64,000 nucleotides of DNA from Clostridia bacterium (GCA_910576325.1 CAJTIM010000003.1:62001-126000); one strand, 5' to 3'. Positions 9,043 through 18,071 are shown, numbered from the stretch's first letter. Notes: a model not told the origin generated them from the letters alone. A program made the numbers and translations.

Positions 9043-11328
9043 CTAGGGATTCTCCGGCTCCTCGGGGCTCTCCGGTTCCTGCGGATTCTCCGGTTCCTCA
9101 TTTCCGAAAAGCGGGCTCTCGATACCGCCCAGAATCCCATCTTCTTCTCTGCTTCGGGCTTCCTCCTCCGTCGGCATCTTCACCTGCTCTCCCGTATTGG
9201 GATCCGTGAGATAGCCTTCCGGAACAGTGTCTTCCTCGGAATCTTCCCCTTCTTCTCCTGTTTCGCCGTCTCCTCCGCCGCCCTCCTGCTCCGCTTTGGC
9301 CGCATTTTCCGCCTCTACCTCTTCCCTCATATCCTCCGGAATCTCCTCCGTAGCATAAATGTTCAGATAAGGCATAGCTTCCTTCATAATATTCTTAAAA
9401 ATTTCCTGGGCATAGCTGCTGCTTGCCTGCGTGATATGATCCGCAGCATTAGGCTCATCCACCACTACATAACAGACTACCTGAGGATTGTCCGCCGGTG
9501 CAAAGCCGATAAAGGATACCAGATACTTTCTGGCGGAACGCGGAACCTTCTCCGCCGTCCCTGTCTTGCCGCCCATGGTATAGCCTGCCACACGGGCCTT
9601 TCGTCCGGTTGGATTGTTCCCGTTGCCGTCCGCCACCCCGTACATGGTATTGTAGAGATACTGCCGAATAAGCGCGGAGGTTTTTGACGATACCGTCTGC
9701 TTTACCAGCACCGGATTGATATTCTCCACCGTACCGCCGTTGGAATCCAGAATCTTCTTTACCACATGAGGCTTGTAATAATATCCGCCGTTAATCACGG
9801 AAGAAAATGCCGCGGCTTCCTGAATCATAGTCATATTGTAGCCCTGGCCGAAGGAACTGGTTGCCAGCTCCGTAGGCCCCATAGTTTCCCTGGAAAATAC
9901 GGTGGATGCATTGTTCGTCTCACCCGGCAGATCAATGTTTGTTTTCAGACCGATGTTGAAAATCTGCTGGTATTTTAAAAAGGTATCATAGCCTTCCTTA
10001 GCTCCTATCTGCATCAGCGCATCGTTGCAGGAGAACATAAGGCTTCCCTCCAGGGAAATAATCCCATGGCCCGACTTCTTTGCACAGGTAATCGGCTTCT
10101 GCCCTTCCACAATGGTCTGTCCGCCATCGCATAAAAACGTATCCGAATCCGAGATCACCCCTGCTTCCAATGCGCCCGCCACGGTAAGAGGCTTTACTGT
10201 AGAGCCCGGCTCAAAGCCATCACTGATACAGTAGTTTCTCCACATTTGATTCAGAAGAAACAGCTTCAGATTTTCCATATCCAGCTTCCCGTCTGTCTCC
10301 AGCCGGTCATATTCCCGCTGCTGCATATAACCCTGGTCCACAAGAATATGCGGATTGCCCTCCATCGCATTGTAGATCTCCTGCGAAATATATCCGTTCC
10401 CCACCAGCTCCTGGGGATCATTCAAGTCAAAGTCCACATCCCCGGCCATAGCCAGGATCTCGCCGGTCTGGGGATCCATCATAATGACTCCGATATTTTT
10501 TGCCGCCGGTCCTTCCACAAATTTATTGGTGTAATCTTCGATAAACTTATCAATGTATTTTTCCACAATTCCCTGAAGTGTCACGTCAATGGTGGAAACC
10601 ACGCTGTTGCCGTCCGTAGGCGCTTTCACAGATTTGGCCTGCTCCAGATCCTCATTCAGATAATTGTAGCTTCTGCCGTTGGTTCCATTCAGGACGCTGC
10701 TGTACTCCTCCTCGATACCCGTCTGTCCCTGATTGCCCATAACCGTATAGCCAACCACATGGCAGGCCAGGGAATTGTTGGGATAGCGGCGGATATATGA
10801 ATCCTCGAACCATACACCCTTGATCTTCGGCCCCCGTTTCTCATCCTCCAAAAGCTCCCGAAAAGCCTCTGTCTGCTCCTTTGTCAGCTGCCGCAGAAGA
10901 GGCACATAGCTGCTGTCCTTCTTTTCGTTTAATTCGGTGCGCAGCTTCTCCTCCTCAAGTTCAAAACACTCCAGCAGCGCGCGGATGGTAGGCTCCACGC
11001 AGTCCTTCTTCTCATCATCAGACTTGTTCTGCAGCAGCACCTTGGGATCCAGAATCAGATTGTACACCTTCTCACTGGTAGCAAGAATCGTACCGTTCCG
11101 ATCCAAAATATCCCCTCTCTTATAGGGAAGCAGGGTGCTTGCCGTATCCTGCTGGGCCAGAACCTTCTTTGTATATTTGTCGCCGTTTGTCTTATTAATA
11201 TAAGCCAGGCGGACATTGACGCCAATTAAAGCAAGCACTATTATGGTGAATAATAGTGCCAGCTTTCCCTTCATGCGATGCTCCGCTATTGCTTTTCTGT
11301 TTGCTCTTCTTTGTTTTGCACGACTCAC
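9043..11328 (-). CDS. Class B penicillin-binding protein with acidic C-terminal tail (FtsI/SpoVD family)
   Basis: 761 residues. Transmembrane segment about 22-44, dimerisation domain from about 70 (KRGDILDRNGTILATS), transpeptidase with S376-T-V-K379, S433-C-N435 and GGKTGTAEK near 590. An insert of about 60 residues lies before SxxK (residues 305-365, rich in Tyr/Gln/Glu). The last 95 residues or so are a low-complexity tail of Glu, Gly and Pro ending in repeats of the EEPENP type; there is no PASTA domain. The gene follows ftsL with 4 bp spacing. It is the first of two adjacent class B PBP genes. Confidence 0.9.
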   Translation of the reverse strand: MSRAKQRRANRKAIAEHRMKGKLALLFTIIVLALIGVNVRLAYINKTNGDKYTKKVLAQQDTASTLLPYKRGDILDRNGTILATSEKVYNLILDPKVLLQNKSDDEKKDCVEPTIRALLECFELEEEKLRTELNEKKDSSYVPLLRQLTKEQTEAFRELLEDEKRGPKIKGVWFEDSYIRRYPNNSLACHVVGYTVMGNQGQTGIEEEYSSVLNGTNGRSYNYLNEDLEQAKSVKAPTDGNSVVSTIDVTLQGIVEKYIDKFIEDYTNKFVEGPAAKNIGVIMMDPQTGEILAMAGDVDFDLNDPQELVGNGYISQEIYNAMEGNPHILVDQGYMQQREYDRLETDGKLDMENLKLFLLNQMWRNYCISDGFEPGSTVKPLTVAGALEAGVISDSDTFLCDGGQTIVEGQKPITCAKKSGHGIISLEGSLMFSCNDALMQIGAKEGYDTFLKYQQIFNIGLKTNIDLPGETNNASTVFSRETMGPTELATSSFGQGYNMTMIQEAAAFSSVINGGYYYKPHVVKKILDSNGGTVENINPVLVKQTVSSKTSALIRQYLYNTMYGVADGNGNNPTGRKARVAGYTMGGKTGTAEKVPRSARKYLVSFIGFAPADNPQVVCYVVVDEPNAADHITQASSSYAQEIFKNIMKEAMPYLNIYATEEIPEDMREEVEAENAAKAEQEGGGGDGETGEEGEDSEEDTVPEGYLTDPNTGEQVKMPTEEEARSREEDGILGGIESPLFGNEEPENPQEPESPEEPENP

Positions 11329-11332
11329 ACTC

Positions 11333-11875
11333 TCACCTGCCTCCGGAACCGAAGAGCCCCTTCAAGCCGCTGTCCTCCCGGGGTATCTCTCCGTACTGCC
11401 TTACATAATCGCTGCCCTGTCCGTTGTACAGAATCACCTGATCCGACTGGGCATACACCATTCCAAGCTCATTGATGGCGATGTCGCGTATCTTCTCCAA
11501 ATCCACAGAGGAAGTAACACGATTGTATTCATCATCATTTTCCGCCCTCATATTCGAAAGCTGAGCCTCCAGAGCCGCAATATTCTTCATCTTCGCCGTA
11601 TTATCAGCCTGAAGCTGCAGATAGCCCGCGCATACCCAAAGGGCCAGTACCGATGCGGCCGTCAGGAACAAGGTATAACCGATGCTCAGGTAATTTACCT
11701 TCTCCCTTCTGGGCGCGCGGGTAACACGGGGCCGTCTTGACCGCCTGTTTTTTTGTTCCCGTTTTGGATTCTCCACAACCTGAAGCTTACGGACCGCTGT
11801 GCCATTCACATAAGTCTGTCTGTTTCTGTCGGAAGTTCTTCTTTTGTCCGTATAAATGCTTCTGATTTCTGCCAT
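11333..11875 (-). CDS. ftsL: FtsL-like division protein
   Basis: 180 residues with a basic N-terminus (RRSRRPRVTRAPRREK), one transmembrane segment (about 67-86, YLSIGYTLFLTAASVLALWVC) and a following coiled-coil stretch (NTAKMKNIAALEAQLSNMRAEN). The sequence itself is poorly conserved, as usual for FtsL; the call rests on topology and on the position between rsmH and a PBP gene. FtsL forms a complex with FtsB (DivIC) and FtsQ at the septum. Confidence 0.8.
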   Translation of the reverse strand: MAEIRSIYTDKRRTSDRNRQTYVNGTAVRKLQVVENPKREQKNRRSRRPRVTRAPRREKVNYLSIGYTLFLTAASVLALWVCAGYLQLQADNTAKMKNIAALEAQLSNMRAENDDEYNRVTSSVDLEKIRDIAINELGMVYAQSDQVILYNGQGSDYVRQYGEIPREDSGLKGLFGSGGR

Positions 11876-11895
11876 TCGCTTCTCTCAATTCTTAC

Positions 11896-12831
11896 TTAGA
11901 TCCGCTCAAATACCCGAAGCTTTGAGCTTTTTGATCTTTTATTTTTTGTCAATTCCTCCTCACCTGGAACAATTGGTTTTTTTACAACTAACCTGCCCTT
12001 CGGTTTGTTACCACACACACACACAGGAAAATTAGAAGGGCAGGTGCAGGGATTTTCATTTGTCTTAAAAATAGTTTTTACAATGCGATCCTCTAAAGAG
12101 TGGAAGGTAATCACACAGATTCTTCCTCCCGGCTTCAACAGATCGATCATATCGTCCAGGGAATCCTTCAAAACCTCCAGCTCTTTGTTCAATTCGATCC
12201 GGATAGCCTGAAAGGTTTTCTTGGCGGGATGCCCGCCGTTCATGCGTACCTTGGCCGGAATAGCCGCTCTGATAATCTCCGCCAGCTCCCCGGTAGTCTC
12301 TATCGGCTTCTTCGCCCTGGCCGCAGCTATGTGCTTGGCAATGTTCTTCGCAAACTTGTCCTCCCCATAATCCCGAATCACCCGAAACAGTTCCTGCTCG
12401 GAATACTCATTGACAATGGTTCTCGCCGTCCTGGTCTGTCTTTGGTCCATCCGCATATCTAAGGGCGCATCCTCCCGGTAGGTAAAGCCGCGCCCGGCAG
12501 AATCCAGCTGGTAGGAGGAAACCCCCAGATCCAGCACAATTCCGTCCACCCTTTCGATACCAAGCTTTTGTAATTCTCTTCGCATATTGCAGTAATTGCT
12601 GCGGACAATCGTAACCCGATCCTTAAACTTCTGAAGACGCTTCCCGGCCGCAGCTATGGCGTCGGCATCCTGGTCGATTCCAATCAGCCTTCCTTTGTCC
12701 GAAAGCCGGGAACACACCTCAAAGGCATGTCCGCCTCCTCCCAAGGTTCCGTCCACGTAGATTCCGTCCGGCCGGATATTCAGCTGTTCAATGGTCTCTC
12801 TTAGAAGGACCGATACATGTGCAAATTCCAT
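11896..12831 (-). CDS. rsmH: 16S rRNA (cytosine(1402)-N(4))-methyltransferase
   Basis: 311 residues, the usual length of RsmH/MraW. The N-terminus [19 protein letters not shown] and the SAM-binding motif [19 protein letters not shown] (about 25-43) are diagnostic, and the C-terminal part has [20 protein letters not shown] Cys cluster ([18 protein letters not shown]) near residue 265-280 is typical of Firmicute members. It methylates C1402 of 16S rRNA. GGGGAGG precedes the ATG; it is the second gene of the dcw operon. Confidence 0.96.
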   Translation of the reverse strand: MEFAHVSVLLRETIEQLNIRPDGIYVDGTLGGGGHAFEVCSRLSDKGRLIGIDQDADAIAAAGKRLQKFKDRVTIVRSNYCNMRRELQKLGIERVDGIVLDLGVSSYQLDSAGRGFTYREDAPLDMRMDQRQTRTARTIVNEYSEQELFRVIRDYGEDKFAKNIAKHIAAARAKKPIETTGELAEIIRAAIPAKVRMNGGHPAKKTFQAIRIELNKELEVLKDSLDDMIDLLKPGGRICVITFHSLEDRIVKTIFKTNENPCTCPSNFPVCVCGNKPKGRLVVKKPIVPGEEELTKNKRSKSSKLRVFERI

Positions 12832-12928
12832 TCAAGCCTCCCCGGATACTGCTCCCGGTATGCCTGCAATTGCGCCGGCTCCCAAGCCCAAACTCATCTG
12901 CCGCAGGTCTGCCGATACGCAGCAATTC

Positions 12929-13366
12929 TTAGATATCCAGCCCCAGTTCCGTCAGCTGGCCTGCAATCTCGTCCATATCGATTTCATCGTAATTGTTATT
13001 CTGATTCCACTTCTCCTCGCTCCAGATCTCAATGCGGTTCAAAAGTCCTGCCAGAACCACATCCTTCTCAATCTCCGCAAACTTACGCAGCGTCGCGGGA
13101 AGCAGAATCCGCCCCTGCTTGTCAAACTCGCAGGAGGTGGCGCCTGCGGTAAGAAATCTCACGAAAGAACGGGCATTCTTATTGGTTGTGGGAAGCTTCC
13201 GGAGCTTCTCCTCATACTCCTCCCACTCCTTCATCGGAAACACAAAGAGACAGCCGTCCAATCCTCTGGTGACAATGAATTCTTCTCCCAGCTGTTCCCG
13301 AAACTTGGAGGGAATGATGAGCCTGCCCTTGGTGTCCACCGAATGGTTGTATTCGCCGCGGAACAT
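12929..13366 (-). CDS. mraZ: Transcriptional regulator MraZ
   Basis: 145 residues from the ATG at 13366, chosen because MraZ proteins begin MFxGxYxHSxDxKGR and GAGGGG lies 7 nt upstream; an upstream in-frame extension to 13441 would overlap the operator. Two SpoVT/AbrB-like halves are visible, each with a DxKGR-type motif (SVDTKGRLIIPSKFRE at about 9-24, and CEFDKQGRILLPATLR at about 80-95). MraZ is an AbrB-type DNA-binding protein that controls its own dcw operon. Three matching boxes lie just upstream at 13427-13453. Confidence 0.95.
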   Translation of the reverse strand: MFRGEYNHSVDTKGRLIIPSKFREQLGEEFIVTRGLDGCLFVFPMKEWEEYEEKLRKLPTTNKNARSFVRFLTAGATSCEFDKQGRILLPATLRKFAEIEKDVVLAGLLNRIEIWSEEKWNQNNNYDEIDMDEIAGQLTELGLDI

Positions 13367-13426
13367 AGCGCTCACCCCTCTTTCGTCCGGTTTTAGGTTG
13401 TATTCTCCACTATTCTTTACCCAAAA

Positions 13427-13453
13427 ACCACTTTCCACCACTTTCTACCACTT
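13427..13453 (-). promoter_or_regulatory. Three MraZ boxes upstream of mraZ
   Basis: On the minus strand the string AAGTGGT occurs three times with an exact 10-bp period (plus-strand ACCACTT at 13427, 13437 and 13447). AAAGTGG repeats at about 10-bp spacing are the operator described for MraZ. They sit between the promoter and the mraZ start. Confidence 0.85.
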
Positions 13454-13461
13454 GTAGTACA

Positions 13462-13490
13462 AGTGTATCTTACTTCTTTTCAAAAATCAA
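13462..13490 (-). promoter_or_regulatory. Sigma-A-type promoter of the dcw operon
   Basis: On the minus strand TTGATT (13490-13485) and TACACT (13467-13462) are separated by 17 bp. The MraZ boxes lie directly downstream, so bound MraZ would cover the initiation region. Confidence 0.7.
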
Positions 13491-13531
13491 GAGCTTTTCA
13501 AATGAATTTTTTAGGAAATTTTTAGGAAAAA

Positions 13532-13592
13532 AGAAGACTTCCATATCTTGTGTCCGCATCGTAAATGATGTCCAGATATAGAAATCTTCTTT
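13532..13592. terminator. Imperfect hairpin in the dedA-mraZ gap
   Basis: AAGAAGACTTCCATATCT pairs imperfectly with AGATATAGAAATCTTCTT. It lies upstream of the mraZ promoter in the gap before the convergently reading end of nothing on the plus strand; its role is unclear. I see no gene between 13491 and 13692. Confidence 0.35.
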
Positions 13593-13692
13593 CCAGCTCC
13601 CCAATTTTCTCTATTCACTTCCAATACCCCGCTCACCGAAGGTATCCGCTCTCTTTACCGGGCCGGTTTACTCAAAAATAAAATTGTACGCT

Positions 13693-14316
13693 TCATGACC
13701 TGTGACTGCTTTTCGGCCGTGTCCGGTAAAACCAAATGATTCCGCTGACCCCGCTTATTGAGAGCACAATCAGCATAATGTGGGAGTATTCCCCCACCAG
13801 ATAGGCGATTTTTCCCCAGGATTCCCCAAGGACGGCTCCCAGAGAGACAAGGGCCAGATTCCAAAGCACGCTTCCCGCCGTTGTATAGGCCAAAAACATC
13901 CCCATCGGCATCCGGCTCATTCCCGCAGGAACGGAAATCAGGCTTCGGACAATGGGCACAAAGCGGCAGAAAAATACGGTTTTCGTACCTTTTTTCAGAA
14001 ACCAGTCATCTGCCTTTGCCACATCGACCGGCTTAAGACATAGTACCTTCCCCACCGGACCTGCCACCAGGCGCATCAGCCGTTCCCGGTTCAGCAGCCA
14101 TCCCGCCCCGTAAAGCACCAGAGCGCCCGCCAGAGAGCCAAGGGTGGAATAAAAGACTACTCCGAATATGGAAAGTCTCGTGTATGTAGTCAGAAATCCT
14201 CCAAAGGGCAGAATGATTTCCGACGGAATCGGCGGAAAAATATTCTCCACCGCAATTAGAAAAAAAATGCCCGGATAACCGTACCGCTCCATAAGGGCCA
14301 TAATCAGTTCCTGCAA
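13693..14316 (-). CDS. DedA/VTT-domain membrane protein
   Basis: 207 residues from a TTG at 14316, preceded by GGAGGTGG with 6 nt spacing; the protein then starts MQELIMALMERYGYPGIFFL, as other DedA proteins do. It has the DedA signature ENIFPPIPSEIILPFGGFL (about 27-45) and the CRFVPIVRSLISVPAGMSRM region (about 118-137), with four to five membrane segments. DedA proteins are thought to act in lipid (undecaprenyl or phospholipid) transport and membrane homeostasis. The C-terminal tail RTRPKSSHRS is basic. Confidence 0.88.
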   Translation of the reverse strand: MQELIMALMERYGYPGIFFLIAVENIFPPIPSEIILPFGGFLTTYTRLSIFGVVFYSTLGSLAGALVLYGAGWLLNRERLMRLVAGPVGKVLCLKPVDVAKADDWFLKKGTKTVFFCRFVPIVRSLISVPAGMSRMPMGMFLAYTTAGSVLWNLALVSLGAVLGESWGKIAYLVGEYSHIMLIVLSISGVSGIIWFYRTRPKSSHRS

Positions 14317-14364
14317 TTGCCACCTCCGCAAATGCTTATTTATCTGTTTACAGCCTATGCAAAA

Positions 14365-14393
14365 GAGCGGCGGAAAATTCTTTTCCGCCGCTC
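14365..14393 (-). terminator. Rho-independent terminator of ychF
   Basis: A 13-bp perfect stem, GAGCGGCGGAAAA / TTTTCCGCCGCTC, with a 3-nt loop; on the minus strand it runs into TTTTGC. It starts 14 bp past the ychF stop. Confidence 0.85.
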
Positions 14394-14406
14394 TCTTATT
14401 ACACGA

Positions 14407-15504
14407 TTATACGTTAAACCGAAAGAGGATCACATCCCCGTCCTTCACCACATACTCCTTGCCTTCCAGTCCTACAAGGCCCTTTTCCTTGGCCGCGGAA
14501 TAAGAACCGCAGTCCAGAAGATCCTGATAATTCACCACCTCTGCCCGGATAAATCCCCGCTCAAAGTCAGAATGAATCTTCCCTGCCGCCTGGGGCGCCT
14601 TAGTCCCCTTTTTGATGGTCCAGGCCCGGGTCTCCGTCTCTCCCGCCGTAAGGTAGCTGATCAGTCCCAAAAGGCTATAGCTTGCCGAAATAAGCTTCTC
14701 AAGTCCGGATTCCTTAAGTCCCAGATCCTCTAAGAACATCACCTTCTCTTCCTCATCCAGCTCCGCAATCTCCTGTTCGATCTGAGCACAGATTACAAAG
14801 ACCTCATTTCCATATTCCGCCGCAAACTTCCGAACCTGCCGCACATGTTCATTAGAAGCCCCGTCATCCGCCAAATCATCCTCCGCCACATTTGCCGCAA
14901 AGATCACCGGCTTGGCTGTCAGAAGATTGTAGCCGGCCATCCACTCCTGCTCGTCCTCATCCTCCGTCTCAAAGCCGGCCGCCATCTTCCCATCCTCCAG
15001 CCACGCCTTGATGCGCTCCAAAAGCTCCAGCTCCTTAGCCAGCGTTTTATCATTGCGCGCCCCGCGGACCGTCTTGGAAATCCTTCTCTCCAAAATCTCA
15101 ATATCCGAAAAAATCAGCTCCAGATTAATCGTCTCAATATCCCGCAGAGGAGCAATGCTTCCGTCCACATGAACCACATTGGAATCCTCAAAGCAGCGCA
15201 CCACATGAACAATGGCGTCCACCTCACGGATATTCGCCAAAAACTGATTGCCCAGGCCCTCACCCTTAGACGCGCCCTTTACCAGTCCCGCAATATCCAC
15301 AAACTCAATAACCGCCGGCGTAACCTTCGCCGAATCATAAAGCGCCGCCAAAAGGCCAAGCCGCTCATCCGGCACCGCCACCACACCCACATTGGGATCA
15401 ATCGTACAGAAAGGATAATTGGCAGATTCCGCTCCTGCCTTAGTCAGTGAATTAAAAAGGGTACTCTTTCCTACATTGGGAAGCCCTACGATTCCTAATT
15501 TCAT
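14407..15504 (-). CDS. ychF: Redox-regulated ATPase YchF (Obg family)
   Basis: 365 residues, the normal YchF length. G1 motif GLPNVGKSTLFNSLT at the N-terminus, G3 region VDIAGLVKGASKGEGLGNQFL with DIAG, the NVAEDDL motif in place of the usual NKxD (which makes these proteins ATP-preferring), and a C-terminal TGS-like domain ending ...YVVKDGDVILFRFNV. YchF interacts with the ribosome and with stress responses. AAAGGAGATG precedes the ATG. A single-gene unit with its own terminator. Confidence 0.95.
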   Translation of the reverse strand: MKLGIVGLPNVGKSTLFNSLTKAGAESANYPFCTIDPNVGVVAVPDERLGLLAALYDSAKVTPAVIEFVDIAGLVKGASKGEGLGNQFLANIREVDAIVHVVRCFEDSNVVHVDGSIAPLRDIETINLELIFSDIEILERRISKTVRGARNDKTLAKELELLERIKAWLEDGKMAAGFETEDEDEQEWMAGYNLLTAKPVIFAANVAEDDLADDGASNEHVRQVRKFAAEYGNEVFVICAQIEQEIAELDEEEKVMFLEDLGLKESGLEKLISASYSLLGLISYLTAGETETRAWTIKKGTKAPQAAGKIHSDFERGFIRAEVVNYQDLLDCGSYSAAKEKGLVGLEGKEYVVKDGDVILFRFNV

Positions 15505-15664
15505 ATATCTTTACATCTCCTTTGCAGTATCATTTTCTCAAATATCTCAATACCACGATAGAGTGTATCACAAAAACCCTTAAAAGTAAATTGCTGATTC
15601 AAATTGACCTTTTTTCCAGATCTTTTTTATATTAAACCTCTTCCAATACTTATAGCCCATCCAA

Positions 15665-15902
15665 AGCAGCAATTCCGGCGGTCGGCAGCGGGGCAGGCTT
15701 ACAGGCTTTTCCGATATCAGGTGTCCGGCTGTTCGCGAACATGCTGTCTGATTTGGACGGACATTACCCAAAATACAAACATCTTCTCAAAACTCTCACG
15801 GTAATGTCCGTCCAAAGCAGACAGCGTGTACGTGAACCGTCCGAACACAGATATGGAAAAGCCTGTAAGCCTGCCCCGCTGCCGACCGCCGGAATTGCTG
15901 CT
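15665..15902. repeat. Family A long palindrome, copy 1 (238 bp)
   Basis: The outer 48 bp on each side (15665-15712 and 15855-15902) are perfect inverse complements. Inside lies the family core: left GATATC..GTGTCCGGCTGTTCGCG..GCTGTCTGA, right (read inverse) ATATC..GTGTTCGGACGGTTC..GCTGTCTGC, and a matched GGACGGACATTACC near the apex. The outer arm sequence is not shared with any other copy. It fills most of the gap between the aldo/keto reductase stop (15909) and the ychF start (15504). Confidence 0.9.
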
Positions 15903-15908
15903 CCCCCC

Positions 15909-17039
15909 CTACCCTTTCAGCCTCTCAGCAAAATCCGCCATAGCCCCCGAAATCTTAATTCCCTGCGGACAAACAGCTTCACAGCTTTTACATCCCACAC
16001 ACGCACCAGGCCGTTTCTCCTCCGGCTCCATCGAGATCGCCATAGGCGCAAGAAACCCTCCCCCCGTAAAACAATGCTCATTATAAAGCGCAATCAGCTT
16101 CGGAATCTCCAATCCCTGAGGACAATGACTCACACAATAATGACATGCCGTACAGGGCAGCGTACCTCCAAGAAGACCGTCAGCAACCGAAAGAAGGGTC
16201 TTCATCTCCGTATCATCCAAAGGCTTCTCCGTCTCAAAGGTATGTATATTCTCCTTAAGCTGTTCAAAATTCGACATCCCCGAAAGAACCATTGTCACCT
16301 CCGGTATTGCCTGCAAGAACCGAAACGCCCAGGCCGGAACCTTTTCCTCCGGCCTCAGAGCCAGAAGCTTCTCCTCCTCAGCCTGGGTAAGCTTGGCAAG
16401 CCGGCCGCCCCGCAGCGGTTCCATCACCCACACAGGAAGCTTCCACTCCTTCAAAAGCTCCGCCTTCCCCTTAGCATCCTGGAAATTCCAATCCAGATAA
16501 TTAAGCTGAATCTGACAGAACTCCATCTCCGAACCATAAGCCTCCAAAAAGCGCCTCATCACCTCCACGCTTCCATGAGCGGAAAATCCCAGATGACGAA
16601 TACGCCCTTTACGCTTCTGCTCCACAAGATAATCAAAAATCCCATACTTTTTATCCAGATAAGCGTCAATATTCATCTCACAGACATTGTGGAACAGATA
16701 AAAATCAAAATATCCGACGCCGCATTTTTCAAGCTGCTTCTCAAAAATCTCCTCCACCTTATCCATATTGGAAAGGTCATACCCCGGAAACTTCGTAGCC
16801 AGATAATACTTCTCCCTTGGATAAGAAGCCAAAGACCTCCCTATCACAAGCTCCGAATTACCGCTATGGTACCCCCATGCCGTATCATAATAATTAACTC
16901 CCCGGGCCATAGCATAATCTACCATCTCTTTCGCCGCTGCCTCATCAATCCTGGCATCATCACCGTCCACCACCGGCAAGCGCATGCATCCAAGCCCCAA
17001 AGCCGACAGCTTTTCACCTTGAAAATCCTTATACACCAT
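15909..17039 (-). CDS. Aldo/keto reductase with C-terminal 4Fe-4S ferredoxin domain
   Basis: 376 residues. The N-terminal part is an aldo/keto reductase barrel (LGLGCMRLPVVDGD, then the catalytic YDTAWGYHSGNSE with Tyr). The C-terminal part carries two clusters of ferredoxin cysteines: CTACHYCVSHCPQG (about 297-310) and CVGCKSCEAVCPQG (about 346-359). Such fused reductases occur in anaerobes and probably take electrons from ferredoxin-like carriers; the substrate is unknown. AAAGGAGC precedes the ATG. A MerR gene is divergent, and the promoter between has the MerR geometry, so the gene is probably activated by it. Confidence 0.92.
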   Translation of the reverse strand: MVYKDFQGEKLSALGLGCMRLPVVDGDDARIDEAAAKEMVDYAMARGVNYYDTAWGYHSGNSELVIGRSLASYPREKYYLATKFPGYDLSNMDKVEEIFEKQLEKCGVGYFDFYLFHNVCEMNIDAYLDKKYGIFDYLVEQKRKGRIRHLGFSAHGSVEVMRRFLEAYGSEMEFCQIQLNYLDWNFQDAKGKAELLKEWKLPVWVMEPLRGGRLAKLTQAEEEKLLALRPEEKVPAWAFRFLQAIPEVTMVLSGMSNFEQLKENIHTFETEKPLDDTEMKTLLSVADGLLGGTLPCTACHYCVSHCPQGLEIPKLIALYNEHCFTGGGFLAPMAISMEPEEKRPGACVGCKSCEAVCPQGIKISGAMADFAERLKG

Positions 17040-17115
17040 AACTCATTTGCTCCTTTCAGATTTGCTTTTTGCCATATCCTTTGTTATAATCAAAGCATCC
17101 AAAACCTTTAACTAT

Positions 17116-17146
17116 ATCATACAACTTAAAGTTCACTTTAAGTCAA
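17116..17146 (-). promoter_or_regulatory. MerR-type promoter with operator in a 19-bp spacer
   Basis: On the minus strand TTGACT (17146-17141) and TATGAT (17121-17116) are 19 bp apart, longer than normal. The dyad ACTTAAAGT-GA-ACTTTAAGT (17124-17143) fills the spacer. This is the classic arrangement in which a MerR protein twists DNA to activate. It reads into the aldo/keto reductase gene and lies between it and the merR-like gene. Confidence 0.88.
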
Positions 17147-17249
17147 GCCAAATAAGAAAAAACCGGCGTAAAGCCGAAAAAATATCTTTAGCACACGCAG
17201 CAAGACAAACTCTCCAACACATTACAAGAAACACAAAAGAGGTATCCCC

Positions 17250-17744
17250 ATGTTCTACACCGTAGGCGAAATCGCAAAAAAACTAAACATCCCGCCCTCA
17301 ACCCTGCGTTACTATGACAAAGAGGGCCTTCTCCCATTCGTGGAGCGCTCAAACGGCGGCATCCGCATGTTCAGCGACAAAGACTTCGAATCCCTCTCCG
17401 TCATAGAATGTCTGAAAAAAACCGGCATGTCCATCAAAGACATCCGCCAATTCATGGAATGGTGCGCCCAGGGCGACGCCACCATCCCCGAGCGCCTCTC
17501 CATGTTCCGCCGCCAGCGCGAACAAGTCCTCACCCAAATCACCCAGCTCCAGGAAACCTTAGAAATCCTCGATTACAAAGAATGGTACTACAAAACCGCC
17601 CAAAAAGCCGGCACCTGCGCCGTCCACAGCAGCATGCCCCCCGAAGAAATTCCCGAACGTTTTCAAAGTATCCAACAAAAACTACAGCACACCCCAACCA
17701 AAGCCACCCAACCCCCTTCAAACACCCCCAGCCCCCACCCTTAA
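17250..17744 (+). CDS. MerR family transcriptional regulator
   Basis: 164 residues. The N-terminal winged helix reads YTVGEIAKKLNIPPSTLRYYDKEGLLPFVERSNGGIRMF (only the start of it quoted here matters: HTH plus LRYYDxEGLLP), followed by the dimerisation coiled coil (ERLSMFRRQREQVLTQITQL). No effector-binding metal cysteines are obvious; a lone CAVHSS follows KAGT. The tail after residue 145 is Pro/Thr/Ser-rich and looks unstructured. It is divergent from the aldo/keto reductase gene and probably controls it. Confidence 0.92.
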   Translation: MFYTVGEIAKKLNIPPSTLRYYDKEGLLPFVERSNGGIRMFSDKDFESLSVIECLKKTGMSIKDIRQFMEWCAQGDATIPERLSMFRRQREQVLTQITQLQETLEILDYKEWYYKTAQKAGTCAVHSSMPPEEIPERFQSIQQKLQHTPTKATQPPSNTPSPHP

Positions 17745-17847
17745 AGTCAAAAAACACAAAAAATAAACCTATCTCTTTATCCACACACACAAATTCAACG
17801 AACACAAAAAACAAACCCGCCCCTTCATCTACACACCCCCAAAGTCA

Positions 17848-18064
17848 GGGAGATCCGGAAAATAAGCCGGAAGACTTTTCCGATATCCTGTGTCCGCCTG
17901 TTCGCGCACACGCTGTCTGATATTGGCGGACTAACATCAAAAGCTCCAACAGGCATCGCCTGTCAAAACACTCCCCGTTAGTCCGTCAAGAGCAGACAGC
18001 GTGTACGAGAACCGCGCGGACACAGGATATGGAAAAGCCTCCCGGCTTATTTTCCGGCTCTCCC
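17848..18064. repeat. Family A long palindrome, copy 2 (217 bp)
   Basis: Outer arms GGGAGATCCGGAAAATAAGC... and its near-perfect inverse are unique to this copy. The core is as in copy 1, but the apical stem reads GGACTAAC / GTTAGTCC where the other copies have GGACATT, so both sides changed together. It lies between the convergent ends of the merR-like gene and rseP and could act as a two-way terminator. Apart from this repeat I see nothing in 17745-18071. Confidence 0.9.
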
Positions 18065-18071
18065 GTCCGTC

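Noticed and set aside
15741-17111. A 456-residue plus-strand open frame
   Set aside because: It is antisense to the Fe-S aldo/keto reductase and begins inside a family A palindrome. Its composition (Arg/His/Leu-rich) is that of a shadow frame.
17770-17790. TTATCCACA as a DnaA box
   Set aside because: A single match in an A/C-rich region, with no cluster, AT-rich unwinding element or dnaA gene.
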